Assembly: GCF_001314875.1 (NCBI RefSeq) | Contig: NZ_LJZS01000007.1 | Location: 62,001-126,000, forward strand | Origin: Halomonas sp. HL-48 | GTDB taxonomy: Bacteria; Pseudomonadota; Gammaproteobacteria; Pseudomonadales; Halomonadaceae | DNA: 64,000 nucleotides | Direction of reading: 5' to 3' | Translations under genes and position numbers: made by a program | Part shown: piece after piece, positions 52,287-62,662 of the stretch | How the letters are laid out: each line of letters begins with the position of its first letter | Numbering within the stretch: position 1 is the first letter of the stretch | The notes under the pieces: model-generated | Seen by the model: only the letters and a program-made list of their open reading frames with translations | What the model was told of the DNA's origin: nothing | The model's database searches: none

Positions 52287-55200
52287 AGCGTGGCCTCTTG
52301 CGACGTGGTGGAAACCGGTTCACCGGCAAACAGGGCATCCAGGGCTTCGATCAGTTTAACCGGGGCGGGCTCGGCAAAGACGCCGCGTCCCGGGCTGCGG
52401 CTGCCGCGCAGAAACACCGTCATCGAGCCGCCCAGGTGCTGGTGCGGGTCGTAGTCGGGCAGGCGCGCTTTTAAAAGCCGGTGCATGGCCAGCAGGTAAA
52501 GCGCGGCCTGCAGGTCGTAGCGTTTGGTCAGCAGCGCCTGGCGCAGGGCCTCGGGTTCATAGGCGCTGTCATCCGGCCCCAAATAGTTGGATTTCCAGTC
52601 CAGCACATAGAAGCGCCCCTGGTGCTCGAAGGCCAGATCGATAAAGCCTTTCAGCATGCCGTTTAGGGTGTCGGCATCCAGCGCGGGCCGTTCAATCCCA
52701 GGCAGTAAGTGCTTGCTAACCAGGGCGTCGATGGCCTGGGTATTGACCTGTTTGGCGGCGAACCAGAACTCCAGCTCGACCTGATAGCTGCCGAGCTCGG
52801 TGAGCGCCACGCTGTCGCTCTGGTTCAGCGGCAAGGGCGTGGTCAAAAGCGCCGTTAGCCAACCGGCCAGTGGTTCCTGCCATGCCTGCCAGCCGCGCAG
52901 CTGCACCCGCCGCCAGAGCATGTCGTCAAGGGCAGCGCTGTCGGTCGCGGCGGTGGCAAAGCCTTCCCTGCCTGCCCATTCCAGAAGCCCGTGCAGGAAG
53001 GTGCCGGGGCCGGGGCCACGCGGAAACTTGTGCAGGTGAAAGGCGTCCGGCTCGGAGAGATCCTGGGGTTCATCCAGTACCTCGAACGCCGTGGCTTCCT
53101 GGGCGGTGGTGGGTTCCAGGGGCGTGAGCACGGGGGCGGTGAGCGTACCGGAAAGGCGCAGCGCCGAGTAGCTGGCAATCCACCAATGTTCCTTGGCGGG
53201 GCATTTGGGCGTGCGGGCATGCCCCAGGGTGGTGGTTTGCTGGGGCGGCGCAAGGCGCAGCGCCGTGGGCTCGGGGGGCGCATCAACGCGAATGTCGCTG
53301 CCTTCAACCAATTCCGCCAGCTTGGTGGCGAGTGCCTCCGGGTTGAGGGGCTTGCCGCCGTTGATCAGGTGGCCGATGGCGCTGTTTTCCAGCCCCTTGA
53401 GCGGCGCCAGCCCCAGCCAGGTGGCGTGGCGGGCGCGGGTGAGCGCTACGTAGAGCTTGCGCAGGTCTTCGCCCAGGCGCTCGCGGTCGGCGGTGGCCAG
53501 GGTGTCTTCATCGGCGCTCAGGCTGAGTTGCAGGTTGCCGTGGGCGTCGTGCCAGCGCAGCGGCAGGTCCTTGTCGCTGACCGGGCGGTGGTTGGCGATA
53601 AACGGCAGAAACACCAGCGGGTACTCGAGCCCCTTGGACTTGTGGATGGTGACCACTTTGACCAGGTCGGCGTCGCTTTCCAGGCGCAGCTTGTGGCTGT
53701 CGCCGTGGCTTTCCGGGTCGGCGATGGCGTCGTAAAGAAAGCGAATCAGCGCGTGCTCGCCGTCCAGTTCAGCGCTTGCCTGCTGGAGCAGTTCGCCCAG
53801 GTGCAGCAGGTCGGTTAGCAAGCGCTCACCGTCTTCGAACGTCGCCAGCAAGCGGGCGGGAATGTCGAAGTCCACCATCATGCGGCGGACCAGCGGCAGC
53901 ACGCCCTGGCGTTGCCATAGGCGGTGGTAGTGGCTGAACTGCTCGACCCGCGCTTCCCAGGCCAGCTCGCTTTGTTGTAGGTGGTCCAGGTCGGCCAGGG
54001 TGAGACCCAGCGCCGGCGTGGCCAGGGCGGCGCGCAGATGGGCTTCGGCCTGGCGGGAGCTGGCCAGCGGCTCGGCGCAGGCGCGCAGCCAGCGTTCTAC
54101 CTGCCCGGCCATGGGCGAGCTGAATACCTTGTCGTGGTCGGAGAGGTAAACGCTTTTGACCCCACGGCTGGCCAGCGCCAGACGAATGGCGCGGGCTTCC
54201 TGCAGTCCGTTGACCAGTACCGCCATGTCGGAAGGCTTGAGCGGTGTGAGTTGGTCGTCTTTCTGGAAGCCGCTTTCTGCCTGTTGCCCGGCGCTGAGCA
54301 GCTCAGCCATGTGTGAGGCGCAGCGCTCGGCCATCTCGGTCTGGTAGGCGGTTTTGGAAAGCGCCTCATCGCTTGGCAGCGCCCAGAGCGTCATGGCGGG
54401 CAGCGGTTGGCCCTGGTGGATCAGCTGTTCGTCGCGGCCTTTGGCGGTCACGGGCTGGAAGGGCAGCGGGTTGTCGCCGCCTTCTTCGCGGAACAGAAAC
54501 GCCCCGGCGGGTTGCCGGTCGGCGTACATAAAGCAGTGGTTGACGGCGTCGACCATGGGGCGGCTGGAACGGAAGTTGGTGCCCAGGGTGACGTGGCGGC
54601 CTGCGGTGTCTTGCCGGGCCTGCAGGTAGGTGAAGATATCCGCGCCGCGAAAGGCATAGATGGCCTGCTTGGGGTCGCCGATCAGCAGGATGGCGGCGTC
54701 GCGGCGGGGCTTGGCGACCTCGAATACCGCGTTGAAGATGCGGTACTGGATGGGGTCGGTGTCCTGAAATTCGTCGATCAGCGCGACGGGGAACTGGCGC
54801 AGGATCTGCGCGGCCAGGGCTTCACGGTTGGGGCCTTGCAGGGCGCGGTCCAGGTGGCTGAGCAGGTCGTTGGGGCCCATTTCGGCGCGGCGTTCCTGCT
54901 CGCGTTCCAGGCGCACCTTGCACCATTGCACGGCGTGAATCAGCAGGTCGTTGCGCGGTTCGGGCAGGGCCTTGAGTGCTTCGGGCAGTTCGGCCAATGC
55001 TTCAAAGGCTTGTGGGCAGGGCGGCGCGCCGTCTTTCCATATCTCGGCCATGCCCTCCGGGGTGAGGCGTTTCCAGGCGGCGGGCGTCAGCGCGGGGCGT
55101 TCCAGGTCGCTTTCGCTCCATTCGCGCAGCGCGCCCAGCCAGTTGGCGCGGCTTTTGGCGTTGAAGCTTTGGCCTTTGAAGGCCTTGCGCTTGGCGGCGT

Positions 55201-56074
55201 CTTCAAGCTCCGGGCCGAGTTCGTCCAGCCAGGCGGGCCAGGGGGCTTTCAGGGTGCTGAGCGCTGCCTGGCGTTCGGCCTCGGCGGCGCTCAGGGTCTC
55301 CGCCGGGTCGGGGCGCTGGCTGCCGAGGGCCTCACTTTCGGCGAGCAGCCGGGCGACCTGGGCGTGCAGCTCGTCGGGGGATTTCCAGTAGCGGGTAATG
55401 TGGCCAAGTGCTTCGGCGTCCAGCGGGTAGTAGAAGGTGCGCCAGTAGTCGCGCACCACTTCCTGTTCCAGCTCGTGCTGGTCGTTTTCCAGGTCGAGGG
55501 AGAACAGGCTGCCGCTGTCGAAGGCGTGCTCGCGCAGCATGCGGTAGCACCAGCTGTGGATGGTGGAAACCGCGGCTTCGTCCATCCATTCGGCGGCCAG
55601 TTCCAGGCGGCGGGCGCAAGCGGGCCAGGTGGCTTCAGCGTATTGGTCGCGGAGCTGGAGGAGGAGCGGATCGTCCGAAGGCTCCGAAGCAGGCCACTCC
55701 GAGGGCGCTGTGAACCCATCCCTGGGCGCTACTTTTTCCATCCCTGGAAAAAGACCCTCTCCGTGACCTGCTTCCTTCGCGTCTGGTGCCTTACGAAAAA
55801 CGCCAGCGGCTTCTACCAGCCGGTTGCGGATACGTTCGCGCAGCTCCTGGGTGGCGGCGTTGGTGAAGGTGACGACCAGGATTTCCGGCGGCGTCAGCGG
55901 TCGCACAAAGGCGTTGTCGTCTTCGCTGTGCTGGCCGCCCAGCACCAGGCGCACGTATAACAGCGCGATGGTGAAGGTCTTTCCGGTGCCCGCGCTGGCC
56001 TCGATCAGGCGGCTGCCGTGGAGGGGGAGGGTGAGCGCGTTGAGCGGCGTTACGCGGTTGGCATCCTGGTTCAT
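52283..56074 (-). CDS. recB: Exodeoxyribonuclease V subunit beta, RecB helicase-nuclease
   Basis: A 1263-residue UvrD-type 3'-5' helicase with a C-terminal nuclease, the engine of RecBCD. Walker A is EASAGTGKTFTIALLYVRL near residue 28, the UvrD-type ALIDEFQDTDPIQYRIF follows, and VVTIHKSKGLEYPLVFLPF is the sixth motif. The nuclease has FYVLDWKSNYLG (DxK) and YDLQAALYLLAMHR (QxxxY). Residues around 100-145 contain an unusually long loop (RKAPDAKEAGHGEGLFPG). It overlaps recC and recD by four bases each, giving translational coupling. Confidence 0.97.
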   Translation of the reverse strand: MNQDANRVTPLNALTLPLHGSRLIEASAGTGKTFTIALLYVRLVLGGQHSEDDNAFVRPLTPPEILVVTFTNAATQELRERIRNRLVEAAGVFRKAPDAKEAGHGEGLFPGMEKVAPRDGFTAPSEWPASEPSDDPLLLQLRDQYAEATWPACARRLELAAEWMDEAAVSTIHSWCYRMLREHAFDSGSLFSLDLENDQHELEQEVVRDYWRTFYYPLDAEALGHITRYWKSPDELHAQVARLLAESEALGSQRPDPAETLSAAEAERQAALSTLKAPWPAWLDELGPELEDAAKRKAFKGQSFNAKSRANWLGALREWSESDLERPALTPAAWKRLTPEGMAEIWKDGAPPCPQAFEALAELPEALKALPEPRNDLLIHAVQWCKVRLEREQERRAEMGPNDLLSHLDRALQGPNREALAAQILRQFPVALIDEFQDTDPIQYRIFNAVFEVAKPRRDAAILLIGDPKQAIYAFRGADIFTYLQARQDTAGRHVTLGTNFRSSRPMVDAVNHCFMYADRQPAGAFLFREEGGDNPLPFQPVTAKGRDEQLIHQGQPLPAMTLWALPSDEALSKTAYQTEMAERCASHMAELLSAGQQAESGFQKDDQLTPLKPSDMAVLVNGLQEARAIRLALASRGVKSVYLSDHDKVFSSPMAGQVERWLRACAEPLASSRQAEAHLRAALATPALGLTLADLDHLQQSELAWEARVEQFSHYHRLWQRQGVLPLVRRMMVDFDIPARLLATFEDGERLLTDLLHLGELLQQASAELDGEHALIRFLYDAIADPESHGDSHKLRLESDADLVKVVTIHKSKGLEYPLVFLPFIANHRPVSDKDLPLRWHDAHGNLQLSLSADEDTLATADRERLGEDLRKLYVALTRARHATWLGLAPLKGLENSAIGHLINGGKPLNPEALATKLAELVEGSDIRVDAPPEPTALRLAPPQQTTTLGHARTPKCPAKEHWWIASYSALRLSGTLTAPVLTPLEPTTAQEATAFEVLDEPQDLSEPDAFHLHKFPRGPGPGTFLHGLLEWAGREGFATAATDSAALDDMLWRRVQLRGWQAWQEPLAGWLTALLTTPLPLNQSDSVALTELGSYQVELEFWFAAKQVNTQAIDALVSKHLLPGIERPALDADTLNGMLKGFIDLAFEHQGRFYVLDWKSNYLGPDDSAYEPEALRQALLTKRYDLQAALYLLAMHRLLKARLPDYDPHQHLGGSMTVFLRGSRSPGRGVFAEPAPVKLIEALDALFAGEPVSTTSQEATL

Positions 56075-59000
56075 TGGGCCGCTCCTTTCTTCTTGCTGTC
56101 TCCACTACGTTCTTGGTCTTTGCCAGCGGGGTTTTTGACCGCGTTGAACAGCGGGGCGTAGAGCGCCTCGGTCAGTACGGCGAAGCTGTGCGCCTGTTCG
56201 CGGTGGTCATTGAACAGTCGCTCGAAGCGGGGCCACTGGTGGGCGAGGTACGCGCTTTGGGCGACTTCGCCGGTCTGGAATCGGCCGCCGTCATAGGCGC
56301 CTTCGGCGGCGGCGTAGGCGTCGCTTTCCCGGCCCTTTTCTTCGGCGATCTCCGGCGTGCCTAGCTTGGTCAGCCAGGCAAACGCCGCCTGGGGCGCCAG
56401 CGGCAGCGGTGCCTCCAGGCCGTGTTGCCAGGCACTTAGCTGGATGAGTAGATGGGCACGGGCGGTGTCGGCGGCGATGGGGTCCAACGTGATGTTGCCT
56501 GCCTTGGAAAGCAGTTGGGTGGTCATCGGGCCGTTGAGGTTGCCTGCCAGGTGCGCGACCCAGGGGCGTAGCAGGTGGGTCCAGCGGTACTGGCCGCGCC
56601 CGCTGCCCTGGCTGATCAGGTTGCTGCTGAGCAGTAACAATCGGCAGCGCTCGCCGGCCTCGTTCTGGCGCAGTTCGTTCAGCCAGTCTTCCAGCACGAT
56701 GCCGTTGCTACCCTCCAGGTGAATGGCTTCCGGGGCGCTTATTGCCACCGGCCACAGGGCCAGCGCGTCTTCGTAGGCGCTGAACAGGTCGTCCATGGGC
56801 TCGGCCAGGGACTCGCGCATGCGCTCGCCAAAGGCCCCCATGGCGAGCACGCCCTGGCGTTGGAAGCGTTCCAGCTGAGCGTCGAGGGCTTCCAGGCGCG
56901 GCTCGCCGTTGTCCACCGCGTGGCGCTGGGCGGCGATTAGTCGGTCCTGCAGCTGCCAGTTTTGCAGGCCGTCCAGCGCGAAGGGTTCGGCGTCCAGCTC
57001 GGCGATGGCTTCCTGCTCGAAGTAGACGCCCAGCCGGGTATTGAAGAAGCTGCGCACCGGTTCACGCAGAAAGCCGCCCAGCTGGCCGAGGGACAGGCTG
57101 GCGGGGGCGTTTTCCGGCGGGGGGAGCTTTTCGGGCTGAGGCCGTGGCGCTCTGGTGGCCTGATCTTCGCGCCATTCATGAACCCCACGCCACTCATGGA
57201 TATAGGTGAATAGCTGCGCGGACTCGGTGCTGTCTTCGAAATAGCGGCGGCTGAACGGCTGCAGCGGGTGCTCGGTGGTCAGGGTATCCAGAAGCGGCGC
57301 GTCGTGTTCAAAGTGCCAACCGGCGGCCAGGTGGTCGCGCAGCTGGCCGACCAGCACCGAGGGCGGAAGCGTCGTGTTGTCGATCTGGCTGCGGCCGACC
57401 CAACTGACGTAGAGCTGGTCGCGGGCGGAGAGCAGCGCTTCGAGAAACAGGTAGCGGTCGTCTTCCCGGCGGGAACGGTCGCCGGGGCGGTAGTCGCTGC
57501 CCATCAGGTCGAAATCCAGCGGCGGCTGGGAGCGGGGGTATTCGCCGTCGTTCATGCCCAGCAGGCACACTCGCTTGAAGGGGATGGCGCGCATGGGCAT
57601 TAGCGTGGCGAAGTTGACCGCCCCGGCCAGAAAGCGCTGGGAAAGGCTGTGTTCATCGATCTGCGCGAGCCAGTGTTCGCGCACCATGGAAAGCGGCAGC
57701 GGGTCTTCCAACTGGGCTTCACGGCTGCTTTCGAGGATTTGCTGCAGGCCGTTTTCCAGCTTGGTGAGCATCACGCTTTCCTGGGCGTCGTCGGTCAGGA
57801 AGAAGGTTTCCAGCAGGGTGCGCAGCCGCTCGACCCAGCTGGCGGCGTCGGTGGGCTGGCGGAAGGTCTCCCAGGTGGCTTCGAGCTTTTCCAGCAGGGT
57901 CGCCAGGGGCCCGGCAAGGCCCGCTTCCAGCCCGCCGATATCGTCGAACGGCTCGATGCCCTGCCAGGCATCGCCATCGCCCACGGTGTAACCCAGCAGC
58001 AGTCGGCGCAGGCCAAAGGCCCAGGTGTTCTGGCTGAGCCCGCCGGGCAGCTCCAGGGTCTGGCGCTGTTTGGCGTTGAGCCCCCAGCGAATCCCCGCGC
58101 CTTCCATCCAGCGTTCGAGCACCGGCAGGTCGCGCTCTTCCAGCCCGAAGCGCTGGCGCAAGGCGGGCACGTCGAGCAGGTCCAGCAGGTCGCTGACAGA
58201 CAGGCGCAGCTCCGGCAGGCGCAGCAGCTTTTCCAGGGCAATCATCATCGGCAGGCGGTGGCGGCTAGCCTGGTCGGAAAGCGTGTAGGGAATGAAGCGT
58301 GGGTCGTCGCTTTGAAGCTGGCCGAATACCGCGTCGATGTGCGGCGCGTAGCGGTCGATATCCGGCACCATGACGATGATATCCCGCGGGCGCAGCTCGG
58401 GGTCGGCGCTGAACGCGGCCAGCAGCTGGTCGTGAAGAATCTCGACTTCCCGCTGGGGGCCGTGGGCGATATGAAACACCAGGGAGTCATCTGCCGGGTC
58501 GAGGGCGGGCCAGTGGGTTTGGGTTTCCGCCACCGGGCGCAGTTCGCGAATGTCGTCCTGCAGTTGGCTTAGCAGGCAGCCGCGTTCGCCGGAAAACGGC
58601 TCGAACATGTCGATTCGCAGCGCCTGCTGTTCGAACAGGGTCTGGTAGTGCCCCGTGTCGTCGTGCTCATCCAGCAAGCGCAGGTAGTCGCGGCCCTGTT
58701 TGCCCCAGGCGGCGAGCAGCGGCTGGGCGTGGAGGTGCAGGGCATCAATAGCGTCGCCGGTGCCCAGTACGTCCAGCGCTTCCGGCATGCCGGTCTTGCG
58801 CCGCTGGCGGTAGCGGCTGGCGCGCAGCAGGTCCTTGTGCTCAATGATATCCGCCCAGTAGTACTGGCAGGGGTTGTGCACGCAGAGCACCACCTGACAG
58901 CAGCGCGACAGCGCCGCTAGGGCTTCCAGCGTCTGCTGGGGCAGCGACGAGATGCCGAAAATGATCAGCCGCCGGGGCAGGCCCGGTGGGCAGGCCTGGC

Positions 59001-59712
59001 CCTCAAGCTGCTCGGTGGCCTTCAAAAAGCGCCGGTGGACCTGGGCACGGCTGCTGTCGAGGCCCGCATCGCCCTGGGTGGCGGCCACGTCGTCACGCAG
59101 AATGCGCCACAGGGCGGGCTGCCAGCGCTGGTGGTCTTCCAGCGGGCGGGTTTCGCCGCGGGCGGTAATCAGCACGTCCTCGCCGTTGGCCCAAGCGTCC
59201 AGCCAGTCGGCGCGGTAGACCTGGTACTGGTCGAAGAGGTCCGCCAGCCGCTCGGCCAACTGGTAGTGCTTGCGCTGGTCGCGGTCGACTTCCAGGAACT
59301 GCGCCAGCGGGGCGAAGACCTCCTGCCCGGCAAGGGTCGGCAGCAGGCGTAACAGCCGCCAGACCAGTCGCGATTTATCAAACGGCGAGGTTTCCGGTAC
59401 GGCGTCTTCGTTGTTCGATACGTGAATCAGCACCTTGCGGTAGGCCTGCCACAAAAACCGCGCAGGCAGCATCACGTCCAGCGCCGCCGCAATCCCGGCA
59501 CCGCCGTTGTCCGGGTCTTCCGCCAGCGCCAATTTCAGCCACTGCCCGATGCCGTTGCTCTGCACCAGGATGGTCTCGTTTTCCAGCGGCCCCAGCGGGT
59601 GCAAGTGCATCCATTCCACCGCCAACCCGCGCAAATCTTCCAGGCGATTGCCATGCACCACCATGAAACCTGGCGTTAGCGATGTTGGCGAAAGCAGCGA
59701 ATTGGCGGGCAT
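56071..59712 (-). CDS. recC: Exodeoxyribonuclease V subunit gamma, RecC
   Basis: A 1213-residue Chi-recognition subunit of RecBCD. It has the family opening FMVVHGNRLEDLRGLAVEWM, and the LPLPENETILVQSNGIGQWL-like block is clear (PLGPLENETILVQSNG). RLIIFGISSLPQQTLEAL, VCLLGMNDGEYPRSQ and the C-terminal RECB-like nuclease fold are also visible. The frame stays open to 59775, but the ATG at 59712 follows GAAGGAACC and gives the family's normal start. It is the first gene of the recC-recB-recD operon; no ptrA gene separates recC and recB, unlike E. coli. Confidence 0.96.
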   Translation of the reverse strand: MPANSLLSPTSLTPGFMVVHGNRLEDLRGLAVEWMHLHPLGPLENETILVQSNGIGQWLKLALAEDPDNGGAGIAAALDVMLPARFLWQAYRKVLIHVSNNEDAVPETSPFDKSRLVWRLLRLLPTLAGQEVFAPLAQFLEVDRDQRKHYQLAERLADLFDQYQVYRADWLDAWANGEDVLITARGETRPLEDHQRWQPALWRILRDDVAATQGDAGLDSSRAQVHRRFLKATEQLEGQACPPGLPRRLIIFGISSLPQQTLEALAALSRCCQVVLCVHNPCQYYWADIIEHKDLLRASRYRQRRKTGMPEALDVLGTGDAIDALHLHAQPLLAAWGKQGRDYLRLLDEHDDTGHYQTLFEQQALRIDMFEPFSGERGCLLSQLQDDIRELRPVAETQTHWPALDPADDSLVFHIAHGPQREVEILHDQLLAAFSADPELRPRDIIVMVPDIDRYAPHIDAVFGQLQSDDPRFIPYTLSDQASRHRLPMMIALEKLLRLPELRLSVSDLLDLLDVPALRQRFGLEERDLPVLERWMEGAGIRWGLNAKQRQTLELPGGLSQNTWAFGLRRLLLGYTVGDGDAWQGIEPFDDIGGLEAGLAGPLATLLEKLEATWETFRQPTDAASWVERLRTLLETFFLTDDAQESVMLTKLENGLQQILESSREAQLEDPLPLSMVREHWLAQIDEHSLSQRFLAGAVNFATLMPMRAIPFKRVCLLGMNDGEYPRSQPPLDFDLMGSDYRPGDRSRREDDRYLFLEALLSARDQLYVSWVGRSQIDNTTLPPSVLVGQLRDHLAAGWHFEHDAPLLDTLTTEHPLQPFSRRYFEDSTESAQLFTYIHEWRGVHEWREDQATRAPRPQPEKLPPPENAPASLSLGQLGGFLREPVRSFFNTRLGVYFEQEAIAELDAEPFALDGLQNWQLQDRLIAAQRHAVDNGEPRLEALDAQLERFQRQGVLAMGAFGERMRESLAEPMDDLFSAYEDALALWPVAISAPEAIHLEGSNGIVLEDWLNELRQNEAGERCRLLLLSSNLISQGSGRGQYRWTHLLRPWVAHLAGNLNGPMTTQLLSKAGNITLDPIAADTARAHLLIQLSAWQHGLEAPLPLAPQAAFAWLTKLGTPEIAEEKGRESDAYAAAEGAYDGGRFQTGEVAQSAYLAHQWPRFERLFNDHREQAHSFAVLTEALYAPLFNAVKNPAGKDQERSGDSKKKGAAQ

Positions 59713-59862
59713 GCGCGAGGTTCCTTCACGGCGGTGGCGGTGGCTAAGGGTATGGTGCCATAAGTAGTTGGCCAACGCTCAGTGCGTTAGCATCTTGGTT
59801 TTTAAGTGCTATGATGAATATATGTTGTTTTTTGGCTGCATAAACGCAGCGGGAGGCTTGTC

Positions 59863-60291
59863 ATGGCGACGGCAATAGAAGAATCACATAGCGAACCGAT
59901 GGGCTATCAAGCACCAGACTCCTTTGCGCGCTTTCTTGCTGACTTGAAAGGCGTCGCTCGTGAAGAACGCCAACCGCTCATCAATCCTAAGCTGTTTGCC
60001 AGCGCACTGAGCATGGATATTCAAACGTTGGCCAGTCACGCGCATGTGCATCGCACAACCATCTCTAGAGCGCAGGGCGCAGAGAAGCTTCAACGCTTTC
60101 TTCGTGATGCACTTAGAGTATTGGGTGCGGCGGCTGATATTAATGGTGATTTCCACGATGCGTTGTTTTGGTTCCGAAATGAGCCTATCGGTGCCTTTGA
60201 TTATAAAACGCCTGAGCAATTAGTGAGCGAAGGCCGCGCCGATGACCTTCTTCGGTATGTCAAAGCGTTACAAGCTGGCGTGGTGGGATGA
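59863..60291 (+). CDS. Xre/MbcA/ParS-type antitoxin of a RES-Xre pair
   Basis: A 142-residue antitoxin with an Xre-like helix-turn-helix (FASALSMDIQTLASHAHVHR, then TTISRAQGAEKLQRFLRDAL) and the C-terminal MbcA/ParS toxin-binding domain (ALFWFRNEPIGAFDYKTPEQ). It precedes the RES-domain gene and overlaps its start by four bases. It should neutralise the toxin and repress the operon. The start follows GGGAGGCTTGTC. It is divergent from recC, with 150 bases between. Confidence 0.92.
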   Translation: MATAIEESHSEPMGYQAPDSFARFLADLKGVAREERQPLINPKLFASALSMDIQTLASHAHVHRTTISRAQGAEKLQRFLRDALRVLGAAADINGDFHDALFWFRNEPIGAFDYKTPEQLVSEGRADDLLRYVKALQAGVVG

Positions 60292-60806
60292 TTGTACTGC
60301 CTGCGCTAAAGACTCAGGCCTATCGTGTGCATGTGCCAAAGTGGGCATTTTCGCCCACTAGCGGTGCTGGAGCGAAAGAGCATGGTGGTCGATTAAACCG
60401 TCCGGGCGTGGCTGCATTATATTTGTCGCTTGATGATCAAACTGCGCTGGCCGAGTACAAGCAGCTGTCTGCCTTGATGCCGCCAGGCCTTATCGTTAGC
60501 TACACAATAAACGTTACTCAGCTTGTCGATTTTCGTAACGGTTATAGCATGCAATGGGATTCACTCTGGCAGGAACTTTATTGCGACTGGCGCAAGCTTT
60601 GGTTCGATGAACGTATCGAGCCACCTTGCTGGCTGTTAGGCGATATGGCGTTAGCACAAGGGGCGAAAGGCGTTCTGTTTCCTTCTTTGGCAAACCCGTC
60701 AGGTATGAACCTTGTGCTCTATACCGATAATCTGGCAGAAAGTGATTTATTAGAAGCCTACGATCCGCGCGGTGATCTGCCTCATGATGCTCGCTCCTGG
60801 CAATAA
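60288..60806 (+). CDS. RES-domain toxin (NAD+-degrading)
   Basis: A 172-residue RES-domain protein. It shows the Arg-containing YRVHVPKWAF and GGRLNRPGVAALYLSLDDQT blocks, a Glu in TALAEYKQL, and the Ser in FPSLANPSGMNLVLYTDN, the three residues for which the family is named. RES toxins such as Res of Photorhabdus and MbcT degrade NAD+, halting growth. It overlaps the antitoxin gene by four bases (ATGA), the usual coupling for this pair. Confidence 0.92.
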   Translation: MIVLPALKTQAYRVHVPKWAFSPTSGAGAKEHGGRLNRPGVAALYLSLDDQTALAEYKQLSALMPPGLIVSYTINVTQLVDFRNGYSMQWDSLWQELYCDWRKLWFDERIEPPCWLLGDMALAQGAKGVLFPSLANPSGMNLVLYTDNLAESDLLEAYDPRGDLPHDARSWQ

Positions 60807-60908
60807 GGTCATAGGATAATGAACTTATGTCCTTTTTAGCCTTGCGCGAAAGTGATGGCATCGCCAAGCTATGCCGATACCGTGAACAATGCTGAGAGAT
60901 ATTTCCCC

Positions 60909-62594
60909 ATGACTGAGCCTTCTAACAATTCCCGCCGTCATTCTTCCTCCGTGGTCGACGGCCCAGGCAAAGCCGCCAGCCGCGCGATGCTGCGCGCCGT
61001 GGGTTTTAACGACGACGATTTCAAAAATCCCCAGGTAGGCGTTGCGTCAACCTGGAGCATGGTGACGCCGTGCAACAGCCACATTGGCGAACTGGCTGAA
61101 CATGCCCGCGACGGCGCCGACGCGGCGGGTGGCAAGGGCGTGATTTTTAACACCATCACCATTTCCGATGGCATCGCTAACGGTACCGAGGGCATGAAGT
61201 ACTCGCTGGTGTCACGGGAAGTGATCGCCGACTCCATCGAGACCGTGGCGGGCTGCGAAGGCTTTGACGGCTTGGTGGCGATTGGCGGCTGCGATAAGAA
61301 CATGCCCGGCTGCGTGATGGGCCTGGCGCGGCTGAACCGCCCCAGCGTGTTTGTTTACGGCGGCACCATTATGCCTGGCGAAGGGCATACCGATATCGTT
61401 TCAGTGTTTGAGGCCATGGGTGCGCACTCACGCGGCGATATCGACCTGATCGAACTCAAGAACATCGAGGAAACGGCGATTCCCGGCCCCGGTTCCTGCG
61501 GTGGCATGTACACCGCCAACACCATGGCCTCGGCCATTGAAGCGCTGGGCATGAGCCTGCCGGGTAGCTCGGCGCAAAACGCCATTTCCCGCGACAAGCG
61601 CGACGACTGCGAGGCGGCGGGCGAAGCCGTGCTGGCGCTTTTGGAAGGCGATATCAAACCGTCGGATATCATGACCCGCGAGGCGTTCGAAAACGCCGTG
61701 ACCGTGGTGATTGCGCTGGGCGGATCGACCAACGCGGTACTGCACCTGATTGCCATGGCCCGCACCATTGGCGTCGAGCTGTCGCTCAAGGACTTCACCG
61801 AGATTGGTAAACGCGTGCCGGTGGTGGCTGATTTGCGCCCCAGCGGTCACTACATGATGAGCGAGCTGGTGGCGATTGGCGGCATTCAGCCGCTAATGAA
61901 GATTCTGTTGGACGCAGGCCTGCTGCACGGCGACTGCCTGACCGTCACGGGCAAGACGCTGGCGGAAAACCTCGCCGACGTTGAGCCGTACCCGATGGAC
62001 CAGAAAATTATCGCGCCGCTGGGTAACCCCATTAAGGCCGAGAGCCATCTGCGTATTCTGCATGGCAACCTGGCGCCGGAAGGTGCGGTGGCCAAGATTA
62101 CCGGCAAGGAAGGCACGCAGTTCAGTGGCTCGGCGCGGGTATTTGGCTCTGAAGAAGAAGCCCAGGCGCGCATCAACGACGGCACCGTCGTGGCCGGGGA
62201 CGTGGTGGTGATTCGCTACGAAGGCCCCAAAGGCGGCCCGGGCATGCGTGAAATGCTCACGCCGACCTCGGCCATCATGGGCCGTGGCCTGGGCAGCGAA
62301 GTGGCACTGATTACCGACGGGCGTTTCTCCGGCGGCAGCCACGGCTTTGTGGTGGGGCATGTGTCGCCCGAAGCCTTCGAGGGTGGTCCCCTGGCGCTGG
62401 TCGAAGACGGCGATACCATCACCATCGATGCGGTGGCGGATACCATCGAGGTGGCTATCTCCGATGACGAGATGATCCGCCGCCGTGCAGCCTGGCGGCA
62501 GCCGACGCCGCGTTACCGCCGTGGTGTGCTGGCCAAATACGCGCGGTTGGTCAGCTCCGCAAGTACCGGGGCGGTCACCGACAACGACGACTAG
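60909..62594 (+). CDS. ilvD: Dihydroxy-acid dehydratase
   Basis: A 561-residue enzyme of branched-chain amino acid and pantothenate synthesis that dehydrates 2,3-dihydroxyacids to 2-oxoacids. Iron-sulfur ligand cysteines are in [21 protein letters not shown] and [12 protein letters not shown]. The late [19 protein letters not shown] block closes the active site. The ATG at 60909 starts the conserved N-terminus ([20 protein letters not shown]); an open frame continues 19 codons upstream. Ends at a good terminator. Confidence 0.96.
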   Translation: MTEPSNNSRRHSSSVVDGPGKAASRAMLRAVGFNDDDFKNPQVGVASTWSMVTPCNSHIGELAEHARDGADAAGGKGVIFNTITISDGIANGTEGMKYSLVSREVIADSIETVAGCEGFDGLVAIGGCDKNMPGCVMGLARLNRPSVFVYGGTIMPGEGHTDIVSVFEAMGAHSRGDIDLIELKNIEETAIPGPGSCGGMYTANTMASAIEALGMSLPGSSAQNAISRDKRDDCEAAGEAVLALLEGDIKPSDIMTREAFENAVTVVIALGGSTNAVLHLIAMARTIGVELSLKDFTEIGKRVPVVADLRPSGHYMMSELVAIGGIQPLMKILLDAGLLHGDCLTVTGKTLAENLADVEPYPMDQKIIAPLGNPIKAESHLRILHGNLAPEGAVAKITGKEGTQFSGSARVFGSEEEAQARINDGTVVAGDVVVIRYEGPKGGPGMREMLTPTSAIMGRGLGSEVALITDGRFSGGSHGFVVGHVSPEAFEGGPLALVEDGDTITIDAVADTIEVAISDDEMIRRRAAWRQPTPRYRRGVLAKYARLVSSASTGAVTDNDD

Positions 62595-62612
62595 TACTGT
62601 CATGAGCATGTC

Positions 62613-62640
62613 AAACGCCAGGGTTAACCTGGCGTTTTTA
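62613..62640 (+). terminator. Rho-independent terminator of ilvD
   Basis: AAACGCCAGG pairs with CCTGGCGTTT around GTTAA and is followed by TTTTA. Confidence 0.92.
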
Positions 62641-62662
62641 TTGGCGTAAAGGAAACCCCGCG

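Noticed and set aside
54407..55960. Long open frame (517 codons) on the plus strand across recB
   Set aside because: It lies antisense to recB, which has full helicase and nuclease motifs. The translation is a low-complexity Gly/Val/Ala-rich product of high-GC third positions, with no ribosome-binding site.
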